Shown: positions 24,218-33,211, numbered from the stretch's first letter. The stretch: 42,410 nucleotides of DNA from an uncultured Oscillospiraceae bacterium (GCA_900752445.1 CAADVN010000050.1:1-42410), one strand, 5' to 3'. Program-made: numbers and translations. The notes: generated by a model not told the origin, from the letters alone.

Positions 24218-25777
24218 ATGGCCAGGATAATTTCCGCCGCCGAGGCCGTGGAGCTCATGCACGACGGCATGACGCTCGGAGTGAGCGGCTTCGGCGCTTT
24301 CGCATCTCCGGACACCATACTCGACGCCATGGGCGAGAGCTTCCGTGCCAAGGGCACGCCCCGGGCGCTCACCATCGTCTCCGGCGTCGCGCCCGGCGAC
24401 TTCCGCGAGGACGGCTGCGGCCTGTCCAAGATAAAGGACGAGGGCATCATAGACACGCTCATCGCCTCGCACCTGCGCATGTCCCCGGCTATAGGCCGGG
24501 CCTGCAGCGAGAACAGGATAGCCGCCTACACCATGCCCCTCGGCCTCTACGGCCAGCTCATGGCGGCCATTGGCGGACACAGGCCGGGTATCATAACCCA
24601 CGTCGGCCTCGGCACCTATGCCGACCCCAGGCAGGAGGGCTGCCGCATCAACGACAGGGCCAAGGAGCAGGGCCGCGAGATCGTCAGGCTCATGCAGATA
24701 GACGGCAAGGACTACCTCTTCTACAAGGCCTTCAGGATAGACGCCTGCATCCTGCACGCAAGCTACGCCGATGAGGACGGCAACATCTCCGCGCAGAGCG
24801 AGCCCATACGCAGCGACCTGCTCGAGCTCGCCGCCGCCGTGCACAACAACGGCGGCACCGTCATCGTCGAGGTGAACGAAATCGTCAAGGCCGGCTCCCT
24901 CGACCCCAAGCAGGTGCTCATACACAAGTCCTACGTGGACTATATCGTCCGCGCGAAGAAGCAGGACAACATCGCGCTCGAGTATTCGCCCCAGCTCACC
25001 GGCGACATCCGCATGCCCGACGGCCAGGGCGTGGCCCCGCTGCCCATGGGCTTCAAGAAGGTCATAGCCCGCCGCGCAGCCATGGAGCTGCAGCCCGGCA
25101 TGCTGGTGAACCTCGGCATAGGCATCCCCGCCTCCGTTGCCAACGTGGCGAATGAGGAGGGCCTGAGCGGGAAGCTGACGCTCTCGCTCGAGACTGGCGT
25201 CTACGGCGGCGTGCCGCTCGACGGGCCGCTCTTCGGCGCGGCGGTGAACCCCGACTCCATCTCACGCTCCTCGGACATGTTCACGACCTACGACGGTGGC
25301 GGCCTCGACCTCACCGTGCTCGGCTGTGCGGAGATAGACCCCTGCGGCAGCGTGAACGTCTCCAAATTCAGCGGGCGCTGCGTCGGTCCCGGCGGCTTTG
25401 TGAACATCTCCCAGAACACACCCAGGGTGCGTTTCGCCTTCTCCTTCACCTCCGGCAAGGCCGACATCGCCGTGGAGGACGGCAGGCTCGTCATCCGCCG
25501 CGACGGCGACGGGATAAAGTTCAAAAAGGCCCTCGACCACATCACCTTCTCCGGGGAATACGCCGCGCAGACGGGCCAGGACGTCATGTTCATAACCGAG
25601 CGCGCCGTCTTCCGCGTCCTTGACGGGAAGCTGACCCTCACCGAGATCGCCCCGGGCGTGGACCTCGAGCGCGACGTGCTCGCCAAGATGGAGTTCCGCC
25701 CCGTCATCGCTGAGGACCTGCACGAGATGGACGCGCGGCTCTTCCAGCCCGGCAAAATGGGCCTCGGCGAGGGCTGA
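24218..25777 (+). CDS. Acyl-CoA:carboxylate CoA-transferase (propionate CoA-transferase / YdiF type)
   Basis: 519 residues with the alpha and beta halves of family I CoA-transferases fused. The N-half has VSGFGAFASPDTILDAMGE and SGVAPGD. The C-half has the oxyanion segment NLGIGIPASVANV and the catalytic Glu325 in LSLETGVYGG (this family forms a glutamyl-CoA thioester), then GPGGFVNISQNTPRV. It would pass CoA between an acyl-CoA and a carboxylate. Coupled with the oxidoreductase upstream it can recover energy as acetyl-CoA or activate the carboxylate acted on by UbiD. GAGGAGG lies 10 bases before ATG. Confidence 0.93.
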   Translation: MARIISAAEAVELMHDGMTLGVSGFGAFASPDTILDAMGESFRAKGTPRALTIVSGVAPGDFREDGCGLSKIKDEGIIDTLIASHLRMSPAIGRACSENRIAAYTMPLGLYGQLMAAIGGHRPGIITHVGLGTYADPRQEGCRINDRAKEQGREIVRLMQIDGKDYLFYKAFRIDACILHASYADEDGNISAQSEPIRSDLLELAAAVHNNGGTVIVEVNEIVKAGSLDPKQVLIHKSYVDYIVRAKKQDNIALEYSPQLTGDIRMPDGQGVAPLPMGFKKVIARRAAMELQPGMLVNLGIGIPASVANVANEEGLSGKLTLSLETGVYGGVPLDGPLFGAAVNPDSISRSSDMFTTYDGGGLDLTVLGCAEIDPCGSVNVSKFSGRCVGPGGFVNISQNTPRVRFAFSFTSGKADIAVEDGRLVIRRDGDGIKFKKALDHITFSGEYAAQTGQDVMFITERAVFRVLDGKLTLTEIAPGVDLERDVLAKMEFRPVIAEDLHEMDARLFQPGKMGLGEG

Positions 25778-25803
25778 AGGCCGTGAAGGGAGGCGCCGCG
25801 GGC

Positions 25804-26388
25804 ATGAGCGGCAAGAGGATAATAGTCGGCATAAGCGGTGCTGACGGCGTCTCGCTGGGCGTCCGGCTGCTCTCTATGCTGCGCGGCATGGAGGGCGTGG
25901 AAACGCTGCTTATAATGAGCCGCGCTGCCGAGCGGAACCTTGAGATAGAGTGCCGCACCGCTCCGGAGGAGATACGCGCGCTCGCAGACCGCTGGTACGA
26001 GCCTGAGGACATGGCCGCCGAGGTCTCCAGCGGCTCGTTCTGGACGGACGGCATGATAGTCGCCCCGTGCAGCATGAAGACGCTCGCTGCCATCGCCCAC
26101 GGCTATTCGGAAAACCTGCTGGTGCGTGCGGCTGACGTGTGCCTCAAGGAGGGCCGCAAGGTCGTGCTCATGCCGCGCGAGACGCCGCTGGGCATCATAC
26201 ACATCAAAAACATGCTCGCCGCAGCCGAGGCCGGCTGCGCCATCGTGCCGCCCATGCTGACGTATTATAACCGGCCAGAGAGCCTGGACGAGGTTGCCGA
26301 CCACGTGCTCGGCAAGGTGCTGATGCAGTTCGGGCTCATCCCGCCGGACTTTAGGCCCTGGGGCGGGACTGAAAGGAGAATGCCATGA
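25804..26388 (+). CDS. ubiX: UbiX-family flavin prenyltransferase
   Basis: 194 residues; makes prenylated FMN, the cofactor of UbiD enzymes. AAGGGAGG ends 10 bases before ATG 25804, favoured over the upstream GTG 25783. Flavoprotein fold: KRIIVGISGADGVSLGVRLL, VAPCSMKTLAAIAHGYSENLLVRAADVCLKEGRKVVLMPRETPL, and the C-terminal PPMLTYYNRPESLDEVADHV. The first loop usually reads GASG or GATG; here it is GADG, putting Asp at a position that is normally Ser/Thr next to the flavin and phosphate. Overlaps ubiD by ATGA, so the two are cotranslated. Confidence 0.93.
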   Translation: MSGKRIIVGISGADGVSLGVRLLSMLRGMEGVETLLIMSRAAERNLEIECRTAPEEIRALADRWYEPEDMAAEVSSGSFWTDGMIVAPCSMKTLAAIAHGYSENLLVRAADVCLKEGRKVVLMPRETPLGIIHIKNMLAAAEAGCAIVPPMLTYYNRPESLDEVADHVLGKVLMQFGLIPPDFRPWGGTERRMP

Positions 26389-27599
26389 AGGATATGAGAT
26401 ACTGCCTCGAAAAGATGGAGGCCGCCGGACGCCTCGCGCGTGTCAAAACGCGCGTGGACGCCGTGCACGAGCTCTCCGGCCTGAGCGCGAAGCTCGAGGG
26501 CGGCAGGGCGCTGCTCTTTGAAAAGGTGAAGGGCTACGACTATCCCCTGACCACCGGCTGGTGGTGGAACCGCGACAACGTTGCGGCGATATTTGACCGC
26601 CCCGCGGCGGACATACCCTGGCTGTTTGCGGACGCGGTGGACTCGCTGCGCTCCGCGCCCGTCGCGCCGATAGTGGTGGACGACGCGCCCTGCCGCGAGG
26701 TCTGTTTTCCCGAACCGGACCTCACGAGGATACCCGTGCCCACGCACGCGCTGCTCGACGGCGGGCCGTACTTTTCAAACTGCGTCATCATTGCAAAGGA
26801 CCCGGACACCGGTGTGCGCAACACCTCTGTGCACAGGCTCATGGTCACGGGGCGCGACAGGCTGGGCCTGCTCATGGACGCGGGCCGCCACCTGCGCGAC
26901 TACTACGAGCGCGCCGAGGCGCGCGGTGAGCCGCTGGAGATAACCATAAACAACGGCGTGCACCCGGCATATTTCGTCGCCGCGACGACGCCGAGCTCCG
27001 CCGCGCCCATAGACGTGGACGAGCTGGCCGTGGCCTCGTACCTGCTGGGCGAGCCCGCGCGGCTGTGCCCTGGCGTCACGGTGGGCGTCGAGGCCGTGGC
27101 GGACGCCGAGCTGGTGATGGAAGCGGAGATACTGCCCCGCGTGCGCGAGCCGGAAGGCCCCTTCGGAGAGGTCAGTGGCTACTATGCCACGCGCGCTGAC
27201 CGCTGGGTCGTGAGGATAAAGCACATGTCCATGCGCCGCGACCCCATCATAAGCACGCTGCATCCGGGCAAGGAGGTCTGGAACGGCCAGGGCCTGGGCA
27301 TAGAGGCGAACCTGTTCCGCACGATAAGCCGCCAGGTGAAGGGGCTTAAAAACGTCTACATGACGCACGGCGGCAGCCACTACCATGTGGTGCTGCAAAT
27401 GGACCCGCCCGCGAACGGCATGGCGAAGAACGCGATAATGGCGGCCTTCGCGGCCTTTTCGGACCTGCAGATGGTGACGGTGGTGAACAGCGACGTGAAC
27501 ATTTTCGACGCCGAGGACGTAGAGCGCGCCCTGTGCACGCGCTGCGACCCGGCAAAGGACATCGTCATCATCCCCGGCGCCTTTGCTGTTGTTAGATAA
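26385..27599 (+). CDS. ubiD: UbiD-family prFMN-dependent decarboxylase, 3' end displaced by a mobile element
   Basis: Codons 1-399 are a normal UbiD. prFMN/metal region: GVRNTSVHRLMV with Arg151. The acid pair is Glu257 and Glu262 in EPEGPFGEVSGYY, with the same five-residue spacing as the Glu-Glu pair of Fdc1, giving the catalytic Arg-Glu-Glu set. Near the C-terminus the frame runs IFDAEDVERALCTRCDPAKD, then IVIIPGA, and after Phe400 ends in the foreign tail AVVR. The remaining 46 codons are found at 37862-38003; joining them restores 446 residues. As it stands the product lacks its C-terminal helix region, which normally helps assemble the oligomer, so activity is doubtful unless the element excises. 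Confidence 0.93.
   Translation: MKDMRYCLEKMEAAGRLARVKTRVDAVHELSGLSAKLEGGRALLFEKVKGYDYPLTTGWWWNRDNVAAIFDRPAADIPWLFADAVDSLRSAPVAPIVVDDAPCREVCFPEPDLTRIPVPTHALLDGGPYFSNCVIIAKDPDTGVRNTSVHRLMVTGRDRLGLLMDAGRHLRDYYERAEARGEPLEITINNGVHPAYFVAATTPSSAAPIDVDELAVASYLLGEPARLCPGVTVGVEAVADAELVMEAEILPRVREPEGPFGEVSGYYATRADRWVVRIKHMSMRRDPIISTLHPGKEVWNGQGLGIEANLFRTISRQVKGLKNVYMTHGGSHYHVVLQMDPPANGMAKNAIMAAFAAFSDLQMVTVVNSDVNIFDAEDVERALCTRCDPAKDIVIIPGAFAVVR
27577..27583. other. Left junction (attL) of the ubiD-inserted element
   Basis: The left edge reads GCGCCTT (27577-27583) and the right edge GCGCGTT (37855-37861). Recombination inside this 7-bp block, most simply at the shared TT, rejoins ubiD in frame. GC or CG inside GCGC would also give the same protein but are symmetric dinucleotides, less suited to directional serine recombination. 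Confidence 0.75.
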
Positions 27600-27635
27600 G
27601 GAAGCAATAGAAGTGTAAAAAATTTTGCCGTTCCC

Positions 27636-27662
27636 GTCCGGCGCTTGCGCACTGCGCCGGAC
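27636..27662. other. Inverted repeat just inside the left end of the element
   Basis: GTCCGGCGC (27636-27644) pairs perfectly with GCGCCGGAC (27654-27662), between the recombinase stop and the left junction. On the minus strand a T-run (ATTTTTT) follows about 15 bases later, so it may terminate the recombinase transcript, or serve as a recombinase arm site. Confidence 0.5.
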
Positions 27663-27671
27663 AGGTCGGGC

Positions 27672-29285
27672 TTATTCGTCGGGCAAGTCCACCTTGCCGA
27701 CAAAGGAGTAGTAGATTTCAATTTCCTGCCTGCGGTGCTTGTTCTCGTCGTAACTGCACTCATGCACTACGATCTTCTCGATAAACTCCCGCAGCAGGGT
27801 AGGGGTCAGCTCCTCAAAGCTGATGTGCCTGCGGACGATGTTCATAAAACGCTCCGCATTGACCGACGCTTCCTGCGCCTTGGAAAGCTCCGCTTGCAGC
27901 TCGGCGGCGTGTGCCCTGACCTGCCGCTGCTCGGCTTCATAGTCTGCGGAAAGTTCCGCAAAGCGTTCATCAGAAATACGCCCGGTCACACTGTCCTCAT
28001 AAAGCCGCTTGAAGATAGCGGACAGCTCCGCAATCCGCTTTTCGGCTGCGTCCAGTTCCTTTCGCTTGGCAGCGTTGCGGCGTTTGCCGCCGTCCTCGTT
28101 CTGCTCGATCAACAGCTTCATAAAATGCTTTTCGTGCTTGGCGGCGTAGGCGGTGATCTTCCTGAGATTCGCCGTCACGCCCGCTGTCAGAAGGTCAGTG
28201 CGGATAAAGTGCGCCGTGCAGCTCTTGACACGCCGTTTGTAGTTGCCGCAGATGTAGCAGTCCTGCTTGCGGGTCTTGTTCTCATACCGCTGCTGGTAAA
28301 GGACGCTGCCGCAGTCGGCGCAGAACAATATGCCGGAGAACAGACCGACTTCATCATAGCGGTTTGGACGCTTGCGCTGCTTGCGTAATTCCTGCACACG
28401 CTCCCATGTGGCAAGGTCAATGATTGGCTCATGGGTATTCTCGAAAATGACCTGTTTTTCTTCGGGATTTTCCACGCTTGATTTGACCTTGTAGGACACT
28501 TTCTCGGTCTTGAAGTTTACCGTATGCCCCAGATATTCCTTGCGTTCAAGGATATGGACAATCGTGTTGGTCGCCCACTTGTAGGGATAATCGGGGTAGT
28601 AACGGCGTGTGCTGCCTGTCCTGCGGTATTCCAATGTACCCGGTGTTGGGATTTGCTGCTCGGTCAATATACGGGCGATTTTGGTCGGACCGTTCCCGGC
28701 AAGGCACAAGCTGAAAATCTGCTTGACGACCGGGGCAGCTTCTTCGTCCACGATAAAGCGTCCGTCCTCGCCTTTGAGATAGCCATAGACCGGCTGACTT
28801 GTGATAGGCTTGCCACTCATGCCTTTGCTGCGGAAAACTGCCTTGATTTTCTTGCTCGTATCTCTCACCATCCATTCGTTGAAGATATTACGCAGAGGGG
28901 CAAAATCATTGTCGCCCTGTGCGCTGTCCACTCCATCGTTGATAGCGATAAAGCGAACGCCCCTTTGTGGGAAAATCATGTCCGTATACATTCCCACTTG
29001 GAGATAGTTTCGCCCTAATCTCGACATATCCTTGACAATGACCGTTCCGACTTTCCCGGCTTCAATATCCGCAAGCATGGCCTGAAAACCGGGTCTTTGG
29101 AAGTTCGCACCGGAGTACCCATCGTCCGTGTACCATTGGAGATTGGTAAAGCCGTTCTGCTTTGCATAGCTTTCCAAAATACGCTTCTGGTTGGAGATGG
29201 AATTACTCTCGCCCTGCAATTCATCTTCATGGGATAATCTCGGATAAAGGGCAGTAATGAGGTTTTGGGTTGTCTGTCTAATCAT
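27672..29285 (-). CDS. Large serine recombinase (TnpX/TndX-like)
   Basis: 537 residues from ATG 29285, which has GGAGGAA six bases upstream; the ATG 12 bases earlier lacks a good site. N-terminal resolvase domain with catalytic Ser18 in LYPRLSHEDEL, then DDGYSGANFQRPGF and VIVKDMSRLGRNYLQVG. A recombinase domain follows (PVYGYLKGEDG, GPTKIARILTEQQIPTPG), then a zinc ribbon (FCADCGS...CYICGNYKRR...C), a long coiled coil (about 385-470) and a basic C-terminus. This is the complete large-serine-integrase layout that catalyses both integration and excision. It is the gene nearest the left junction and is expected to recognise the ubiD site. Confidence 0.96.
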   Translation of the reverse strand: MIRQTTQNLITALYPRLSHEDELQGESNSISNQKRILESYAKQNGFTNLQWYTDDGYSGANFQRPGFQAMLADIEAGKVGTVIVKDMSRLGRNYLQVGMYTDMIFPQRGVRFIAINDGVDSAQGDNDFAPLRNIFNEWMVRDTSKKIKAVFRSKGMSGKPITSQPVYGYLKGEDGRFIVDEEAAPVVKQIFSLCLAGNGPTKIARILTEQQIPTPGTLEYRRTGSTRRYYPDYPYKWATNTIVHILERKEYLGHTVNFKTEKVSYKVKSSVENPEEKQVIFENTHEPIIDLATWERVQELRKQRKRPNRYDEVGLFSGILFCADCGSVLYQQRYENKTRKQDCYICGNYKRRVKSCTAHFIRTDLLTAGVTANLRKITAYAAKHEKHFMKLLIEQNEDGGKRRNAAKRKELDAAEKRIAELSAIFKRLYEDSVTGRISDERFAELSADYEAEQRQVRAHAAELQAELSKAQEASVNAERFMNIVRRHISFEELTPTLLREFIEKIVVHECSYDENKHRRQEIEIYYSFVGKVDLPDE

Positions 29286-29426
29286 GGTTTCCTCCATTTC
29301 CGACAGCCAGCCCCGCTATTCCGTAAGGAAATTATATCACACGGGGCGGCTGTCTGTATAGCTGGTAAATGTGAATTTTGCTTCTTTATCGCCCGTCATT
29401 ATGACGATTTTTTGGAATTAGGCTTG

Positions 29427-29624
29427 TCATGCAGTATAACTTGGCTTGTGTGTAGCTGCGGTTTCCGCTTCAAGCACTTTCATCATCTTGTCGGCTGCGG
29501 TGGCTGTGGTATCTTTCTTGAAAAAGCCGGACACAACAAGCACGGTGTTACCCATGCGGATCTCCGTCACGCAGTCCGGGCGGCGGTCGGTGCGGTCATT
29601 GTTATTCTGTTTGTTTTCTGTCAT
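29427..29624 (-). CDS. tnpW: TnpW-family transposon-encoded protein
   Basis: 65 residues (MTENKQNNNDRTDRRPDCV, TEIRMGNTVLVVSGFFKKD, TTATAADKMMKVLEAE). The I-R-x-G-N-T-x-Y/L-x-V-x-x-F-F motif is typical of TnpW-like proteins found next to the recombinase in Tn4451-type elements. AAAGGAG six bases before ATG 29624 sets the start. Function is unknown in the family. Confidence 0.85.
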   Translation of the reverse strand: MTENKQNNNDRTDRRPDCVTEIRMGNTVLVVSGFFKKDTTATAADKMMKVLEAETAATHKPSYTA

Positions 29625-29636
29625 AGGCAACTCCTT

Positions 29637-30476
29637 TCACTTCAACAGTTCTTTTAGTCCATTGAGCTTGGCTTGTGCCGTTTCCTTTCGGAAGTTCTCG
29701 CCTGTAAAGAGGATAGGCAGACACATTTCAAGCACTCGGTCATAGATACGGGCGTGGGCGGTGTCCTGTGGATTTTGCAGTTCCGTAAGGCTTAGATTGG
29801 TGGTGACAATCAGCGGCTTTCGGCTGCGGTATCGGCTGTCAATTACATTGTAGACCTGTTCCAAACCGTACTCTGTGCCACGCTCCATACCAAAATCATC
29901 AAGTATCAGCAGAGGGAAACGGCAAAGACGCTCGATATATTCGTTTCGCCCCTCAAAGCTGGCAGTTAAATCATTCAGTATCGCAGAAAAGTTTGTCATG
30001 CGGACGGAGATTTCCTGTTCCATAAGGGCATTGGCAATGCACCCGGCAAAATAGCTTTTTCCTGTGCCTACCTTGCCCCACAAGAGCAGACCATAGTTGT
30101 TTTCTCTCATCTGCTCCCAATGCTCCACATATAAATGTGCCTTGCTCATCTGCGGGCATTTGCCGTTGTCATGTGCAAAAGTCCATTCCTGCATGGTGAG
30201 GTCGGTAAAGCCCCGGCGTTTCAGTTCCATAACGGTGTCAAGGTGTCGTCTGCGTTCCTCGGCGGATTCACATTCCAAACGCTTCTCCCGTTGGCAGTCA
30301 CATTCTGTCGGGTGCTTGTCATGCCCCAACCATGCGGCGGTTTCTTTGGGAAAGTAGGCTTCTTTCGCCGTGCGGCACTTGCCGCAGTAAAGCAGACCGT
30401 CCTCGCCCGTGTAGTCCTCCGGCTCTGCGGTAGTAGTCATCATATTCAAAACGGTATCGGTAAAAAGTTCAGTCAT
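29637..30476 (-). CDS. DnaC/IstB-like helicase-loader ATPase
   Basis: 279 residues. An N-terminal zinc-binding segment (LLYCGKCRTAKEA, CDCQREK) precedes the AAA+ core: Walker A GKVGTGKS, Walker B LLILDDFGMERGTEY, sensor-1 IVTTNLSLTELQNP and the arginine region YDRVLEMCLPILFTGE. It loads replicative helicase onto DNA. It pairs with the upstream replisome organizer, whose stop overlaps this start by ATGA, and may support replication of the excised circle. Confidence 0.93.
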   Translation of the reverse strand: MTELFTDTVLNMMTTTAEPEDYTGEDGLLYCGKCRTAKEAYFPKETAAWLGHDKHPTECDCQREKRLECESAEERRRHLDTVMELKRRGFTDLTMQEWTFAHDNGKCPQMSKAHLYVEHWEQMRENNYGLLLWGKVGTGKSYFAGCIANALMEQEISVRMTNFSAILNDLTASFEGRNEYIERLCRFPLLILDDFGMERGTEYGLEQVYNVIDSRYRSRKPLIVTTNLSLTELQNPQDTAHARIYDRVLEMCLPILFTGENFRKETAQAKLNGLKELLK

Positions 30477-31216
30477 AAACTCTCGCCCTCCTTAAAGGTG
30501 TAATCGGGTATGCCTTTTTTCGGCGGTTTCTTGGCTTCGTCCTCCTGCGCCCACTTGTATATCGTGGCTGCATGGCTACGGTATTTCGTTCCTTTGGACG
30601 CTATATGAGTAGATAAGCGGTCAATATAATACTCCCATTTGTCGGGCAGTTCCGCTTTCAGCTCGTCCAGTTCCGTATCGGAAAGAAAAACATTGTTGTA
30701 TCTGCCATAGCTGCGGGCGGGGGCTTGTCCCGTTTCTAACTCTCTCTCTTTTTCTATCTCTATATCTATCTCTTTCTTTATCTCTATCTCTGGTGGACGA
30801 ATGTCGGACAAATGTCCGCCGTTTGTCCGGGGTGGTGGCAAAGCCTTGTTTGCAAGCCTTGCTGCCCGTTTTCGTTCCGCTTCGGTAGAGGATTGCCCTA
30901 TCATCAGTTCAATATCGGTCATGTAGAGCAAGCCGCCGTGTAGCTGCTCCACAAGCCCCAACTGCTGAAAAATCCCTAACGCCCGTTCCACCGTGCCTAC
31001 CTGCTGACGGGTAAGAGTGGCGATCATCTGTGCTGTGTAAGGGATATTCTCGTCAAGCTGCAACTTGCCGCCGTTTTTCAGCGATTTTAAGTACAGCTTC
31101 AAGAGAATGTTGGAATAGAGAATACCGTCCGGCATACTCTCCAACAGCACGATAGCGTCATCATCAAAATAGCTTTCTTTCAGTTTGAGGTAGTAATATT
31201 TGCGGTTATCTGCCAT
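30473..31216 (-). CDS. Phage-type replisome organizer / DnaD-like initiator protein
   Basis: 247 residues. The N-terminal winged-helix domain has KYYYLKLKESYFDDDAIVLLESMPDG, YSNILLKLYLKSLKNGGKL, TLTRQQVGTVERALGIFQQLGLVE. The middle is an unusual Glu/Lys/Ile-rich stretch (EIEIKKEIDIEIEKEREL) encoded by a CT-rich simple repeat at 30739-30791. The C-terminal region resembles the end of phage replisome organizers (YYIDRLSTHIASKG, HAATIYKWAQEDE). Forms a replication pair with the DnaC-like protein. Confidence 0.9.
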   Translation of the reverse strand: MADNRKYYYLKLKESYFDDDAIVLLESMPDGILYSNILLKLYLKSLKNGGKLQLDENIPYTAQMIATLTRQQVGTVERALGIFQQLGLVEQLHGGLLYMTDIELMIGQSSTEAERKRAARLANKALPPPRTNGGHLSDIRPPEIEIKKEIDIEIEKERELETGQAPARSYGRYNNVFLSDTELDELKAELPDKWEYYIDRLSTHIASKGTKYRSHAATIYKWAQEDEAKKPPKKGIPDYTFKEGESL

Positions 31217-31400
31217 AGGCGGTGTCCTCCTTTGGTTTCCAACGCTTGGAGTAATACCGGTGGCAGAGGATAATCACGGTTCGGAAACTCTGCTTGCAAT
31301 CGTGGGTGCAGCCCCGGCAAAGGTCGTTATAGGTAATTCGGTTTCGGTGGTTGAGGAAAAAGCTCCATTCAAGCCGCCGTTTGTTGCTCATGCGTGGCAT
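31206..31400 (-). CDS. Conserved small cysteine-containing protein of mobilizable elements
   Basis: 64 residues from ATG 31400 (MPRMSNKRRLEWSFFLNHRN), with AAAGGAG seven bases upstream. It contains RITYNDLCRGCTHDCKQSFR, a C-x2-C-x3-C cluster that may bind zinc, and a basic C-terminus. It overlaps the replisome-organizer start. Similar short proteins accompany this replication module in Clostridia elements as far as I can recall. Function unknown. Confidence 0.7.
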   Translation of the reverse strand: MPRMSNKRRLEWSFFLNHRNRITYNDLCRGCTHDCKQSFRTVIILCHRYYSKRWKPKEDTAYGR

Positions 31401-31585
31401 TGGTACGCTCCTTTCTGCCGTTTCCGTGGGTATCACGGATAGGGCGGGAAAACTGTATCTTCTCGGTATCATTTTCGGGGATTTTTTGCCCTGTACGCCC
31501 TGTTTTGAGGTCGGGGAGTATTGCGGATAGGGGTAAGGGCATATCCCTGTTTTTGTTTGGTTTCGGTATCATTTCGGGGCGGTTT

Positions 31586-33211
31586 TTAACGCTCCTGTTC
31601 ATGCTTTTTCTGTCGGCTCGGCTCGCCGTGGTGCATTTGGGAAAGATTGCTTTTCATGGTCTGCAACTCCCGGACACGCTCTTTATTTGCCCGGTACTCG
31701 TTGTAAAGGGCGTTCTTCTCGGCGGTAAGCTGCTCGATTTCAGCCTGCAACGATTTATAGGTGGGCAGCTTGGTAATGCCTTTTTGCCGAAAATATCTTA
31801 CGGCTGCGTCTGCTATGATAAAGTCGCTTTCATGCTTTTCCCGGTAGGCTTTGCGTGCCTTATCGGTTTTCTGCTTTTTCAATCCGTCACGCACATCTCT
31901 TGTCTTGGCATAGGCAAGCACCTGTTTCTGCAAGTCCTTTTTCTCACGGATAGCCGTTTCAATGGGCTTCAGCTTGGCGGTGCTGCTGTGTAAATCCGCA
32001 TTGGCAGACACAAGGGCTGCGTCCAGTTCATCCGGGGTAAAGCCGTATTGCTCCATAGCGGCAACGGTAGCCGCCATCTGTTTGAGATTGTGGACAGCCG
32101 CCCAACGGTCATAGCCGATACCTTTTCCCTCGGCTCGCTTCGCCGCACGGTCAACCATTCTCTGAATGTTGCCTGTCGGGGCGATTTTCTGCGTTTTTCC
32201 TCGCTCTGTGCGGTTTGTTTCAGCGGTATGGTATTCGGGTATGGGTACGGTCTTTTCGGCGGCTCTGTGGGCGTTCTGCTCCAAAAGAGTAAGAACAGCA
32301 GCACGGTCAAAATCATCTCCCAGTTTTCGGGCGGTAATGGGTTTCGTTCTGTCCGGGGTAAGGTAGGACAATCGCCCTCGGCTCTCTTTGACGGTCACGC
32401 CCTGTTGCAGAAGTAAAGCGGAAAACTCGTCAAAGGTGGTCGCTTCGCTCATGGCATTCCGTATGGTCTGCCGCAACTTCGCCTTGTCGGTTTCAAACTT
32501 GGTCTGCTTTACAGGCTTCCCCTCGGCTGCAAGGGCGGCATTTTCCTTGTCAAGTTTGGCTTGTCCTTTTTTATGCGCCCAATACTCACGCTCGGTAATG
32601 CGGTTTTTGCTGCCATGCAATAGGTCAATCTGATAGAGATTTTCCCGGTGGCACATCTCCATGACCTCGGCTTTGAAGTATTCCATAGCAGCGTCCGTAC
32701 AGCGGTGCTTGCACCCGGCACGGGTATCTGCCGGTCTGTCCATGTAGGGCAGTAAGGGTACTTCCTCGATACGCAGAGAATTGATAACAATGTGAACATG
32801 GATATTGCCGCTGTGGTTGTGTCCGTCCGGGTGGGTACAGACAATGGCTTGGTGTCCTGGGAAATGCTCGGCACAAAATTCCTCGCCCAATGCTTGCGCC
32901 CGGTCTACGGTCAAGCCGTTGTCCGCTGCGTCCCGTGGGTCAAAGGAAATGATATAGTGGTGGCTTTTCACATCTTCCCGTTTTTGGTTCTTGCCGTATC
33001 GGAGATTTGCCCGCATACAGGCAACGGCAAAATCTTCCTCGCCGCAGTTCAGCGTGGCTATTCGGTAATCCTCCCGGAGTATGAGCCGCCCGGCTTCGTC
33101 AAGGGTGGGCTTCATGGTAAACTCGTCATGCTCAAAGGTTAGATACTGCTCGGCTGCACCGTAGTCCGCATTTTTAGAGCTGATATGCTTGAATGTTGCC
33201 AACAGCGTCAC
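31586..33211 (-). CDS. MobA-type relaxase (MOBP-like)
   Basis: 541 residues. The N-terminal relaxase domain carries the three-His metal motif HPDGHNHSGNIHVHIVINS (about 127-145). Candidate nucleophile tyrosines are Tyr17 and Tyr23 (KNADYGAAEQYLT). The long helical C-terminal part (about 330-541) is rich in Lys/Glu/Gln. It nicks oriT and leads strand transfer using a helper conjugation system. The GTG start 33211 lies inside the mobC 3' end (38-base overlap), a coupled pair. Confidence 0.94.
   Translation of the reverse strand: MTLLATFKHISSKNADYGAAEQYLTFEHDEFTMKPTLDEAGRLILREDYRIATLNCGEEDFAVACMRANLRYGKNQKREDVKSHHYIISFDPRDAADNGLTVDRAQALGEEFCAEHFPGHQAIVCTHPDGHNHSGNIHVHIVINSLRIEEVPLLPYMDRPADTRAGCKHRCTDAAMEYFKAEVMEMCHRENLYQIDLLHGSKNRITEREYWAHKKGQAKLDKENAALAAEGKPVKQTKFETDKAKLRQTIRNAMSEATTFDEFSALLLQQGVTVKESRGRLSYLTPDRTKPITARKLGDDFDRAAVLTLLEQNAHRAAEKTVPIPEYHTAETNRTERGKTQKIAPTGNIQRMVDRAAKRAEGKGIGYDRWAAVHNLKQMAATVAAMEQYGFTPDELDAALVSANADLHSSTAKLKPIETAIREKKDLQKQVLAYAKTRDVRDGLKKQKTDKARKAYREKHESDFIIADAAVRYFRQKGITKLPTYKSLQAEIEQLTAEKNALYNEYRANKERVRELQTMKSNLSQMHHGEPSRQKKHEQER

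Noticed and set aside
31369..31602. 77-codon frame at the end of the relaxase gene
   Set aside because: Starts inside the relaxase stop region without a suitably spaced ribosome site and overlaps the small conserved gene; composition looks like shifted-frame noise. Not fully excluded.
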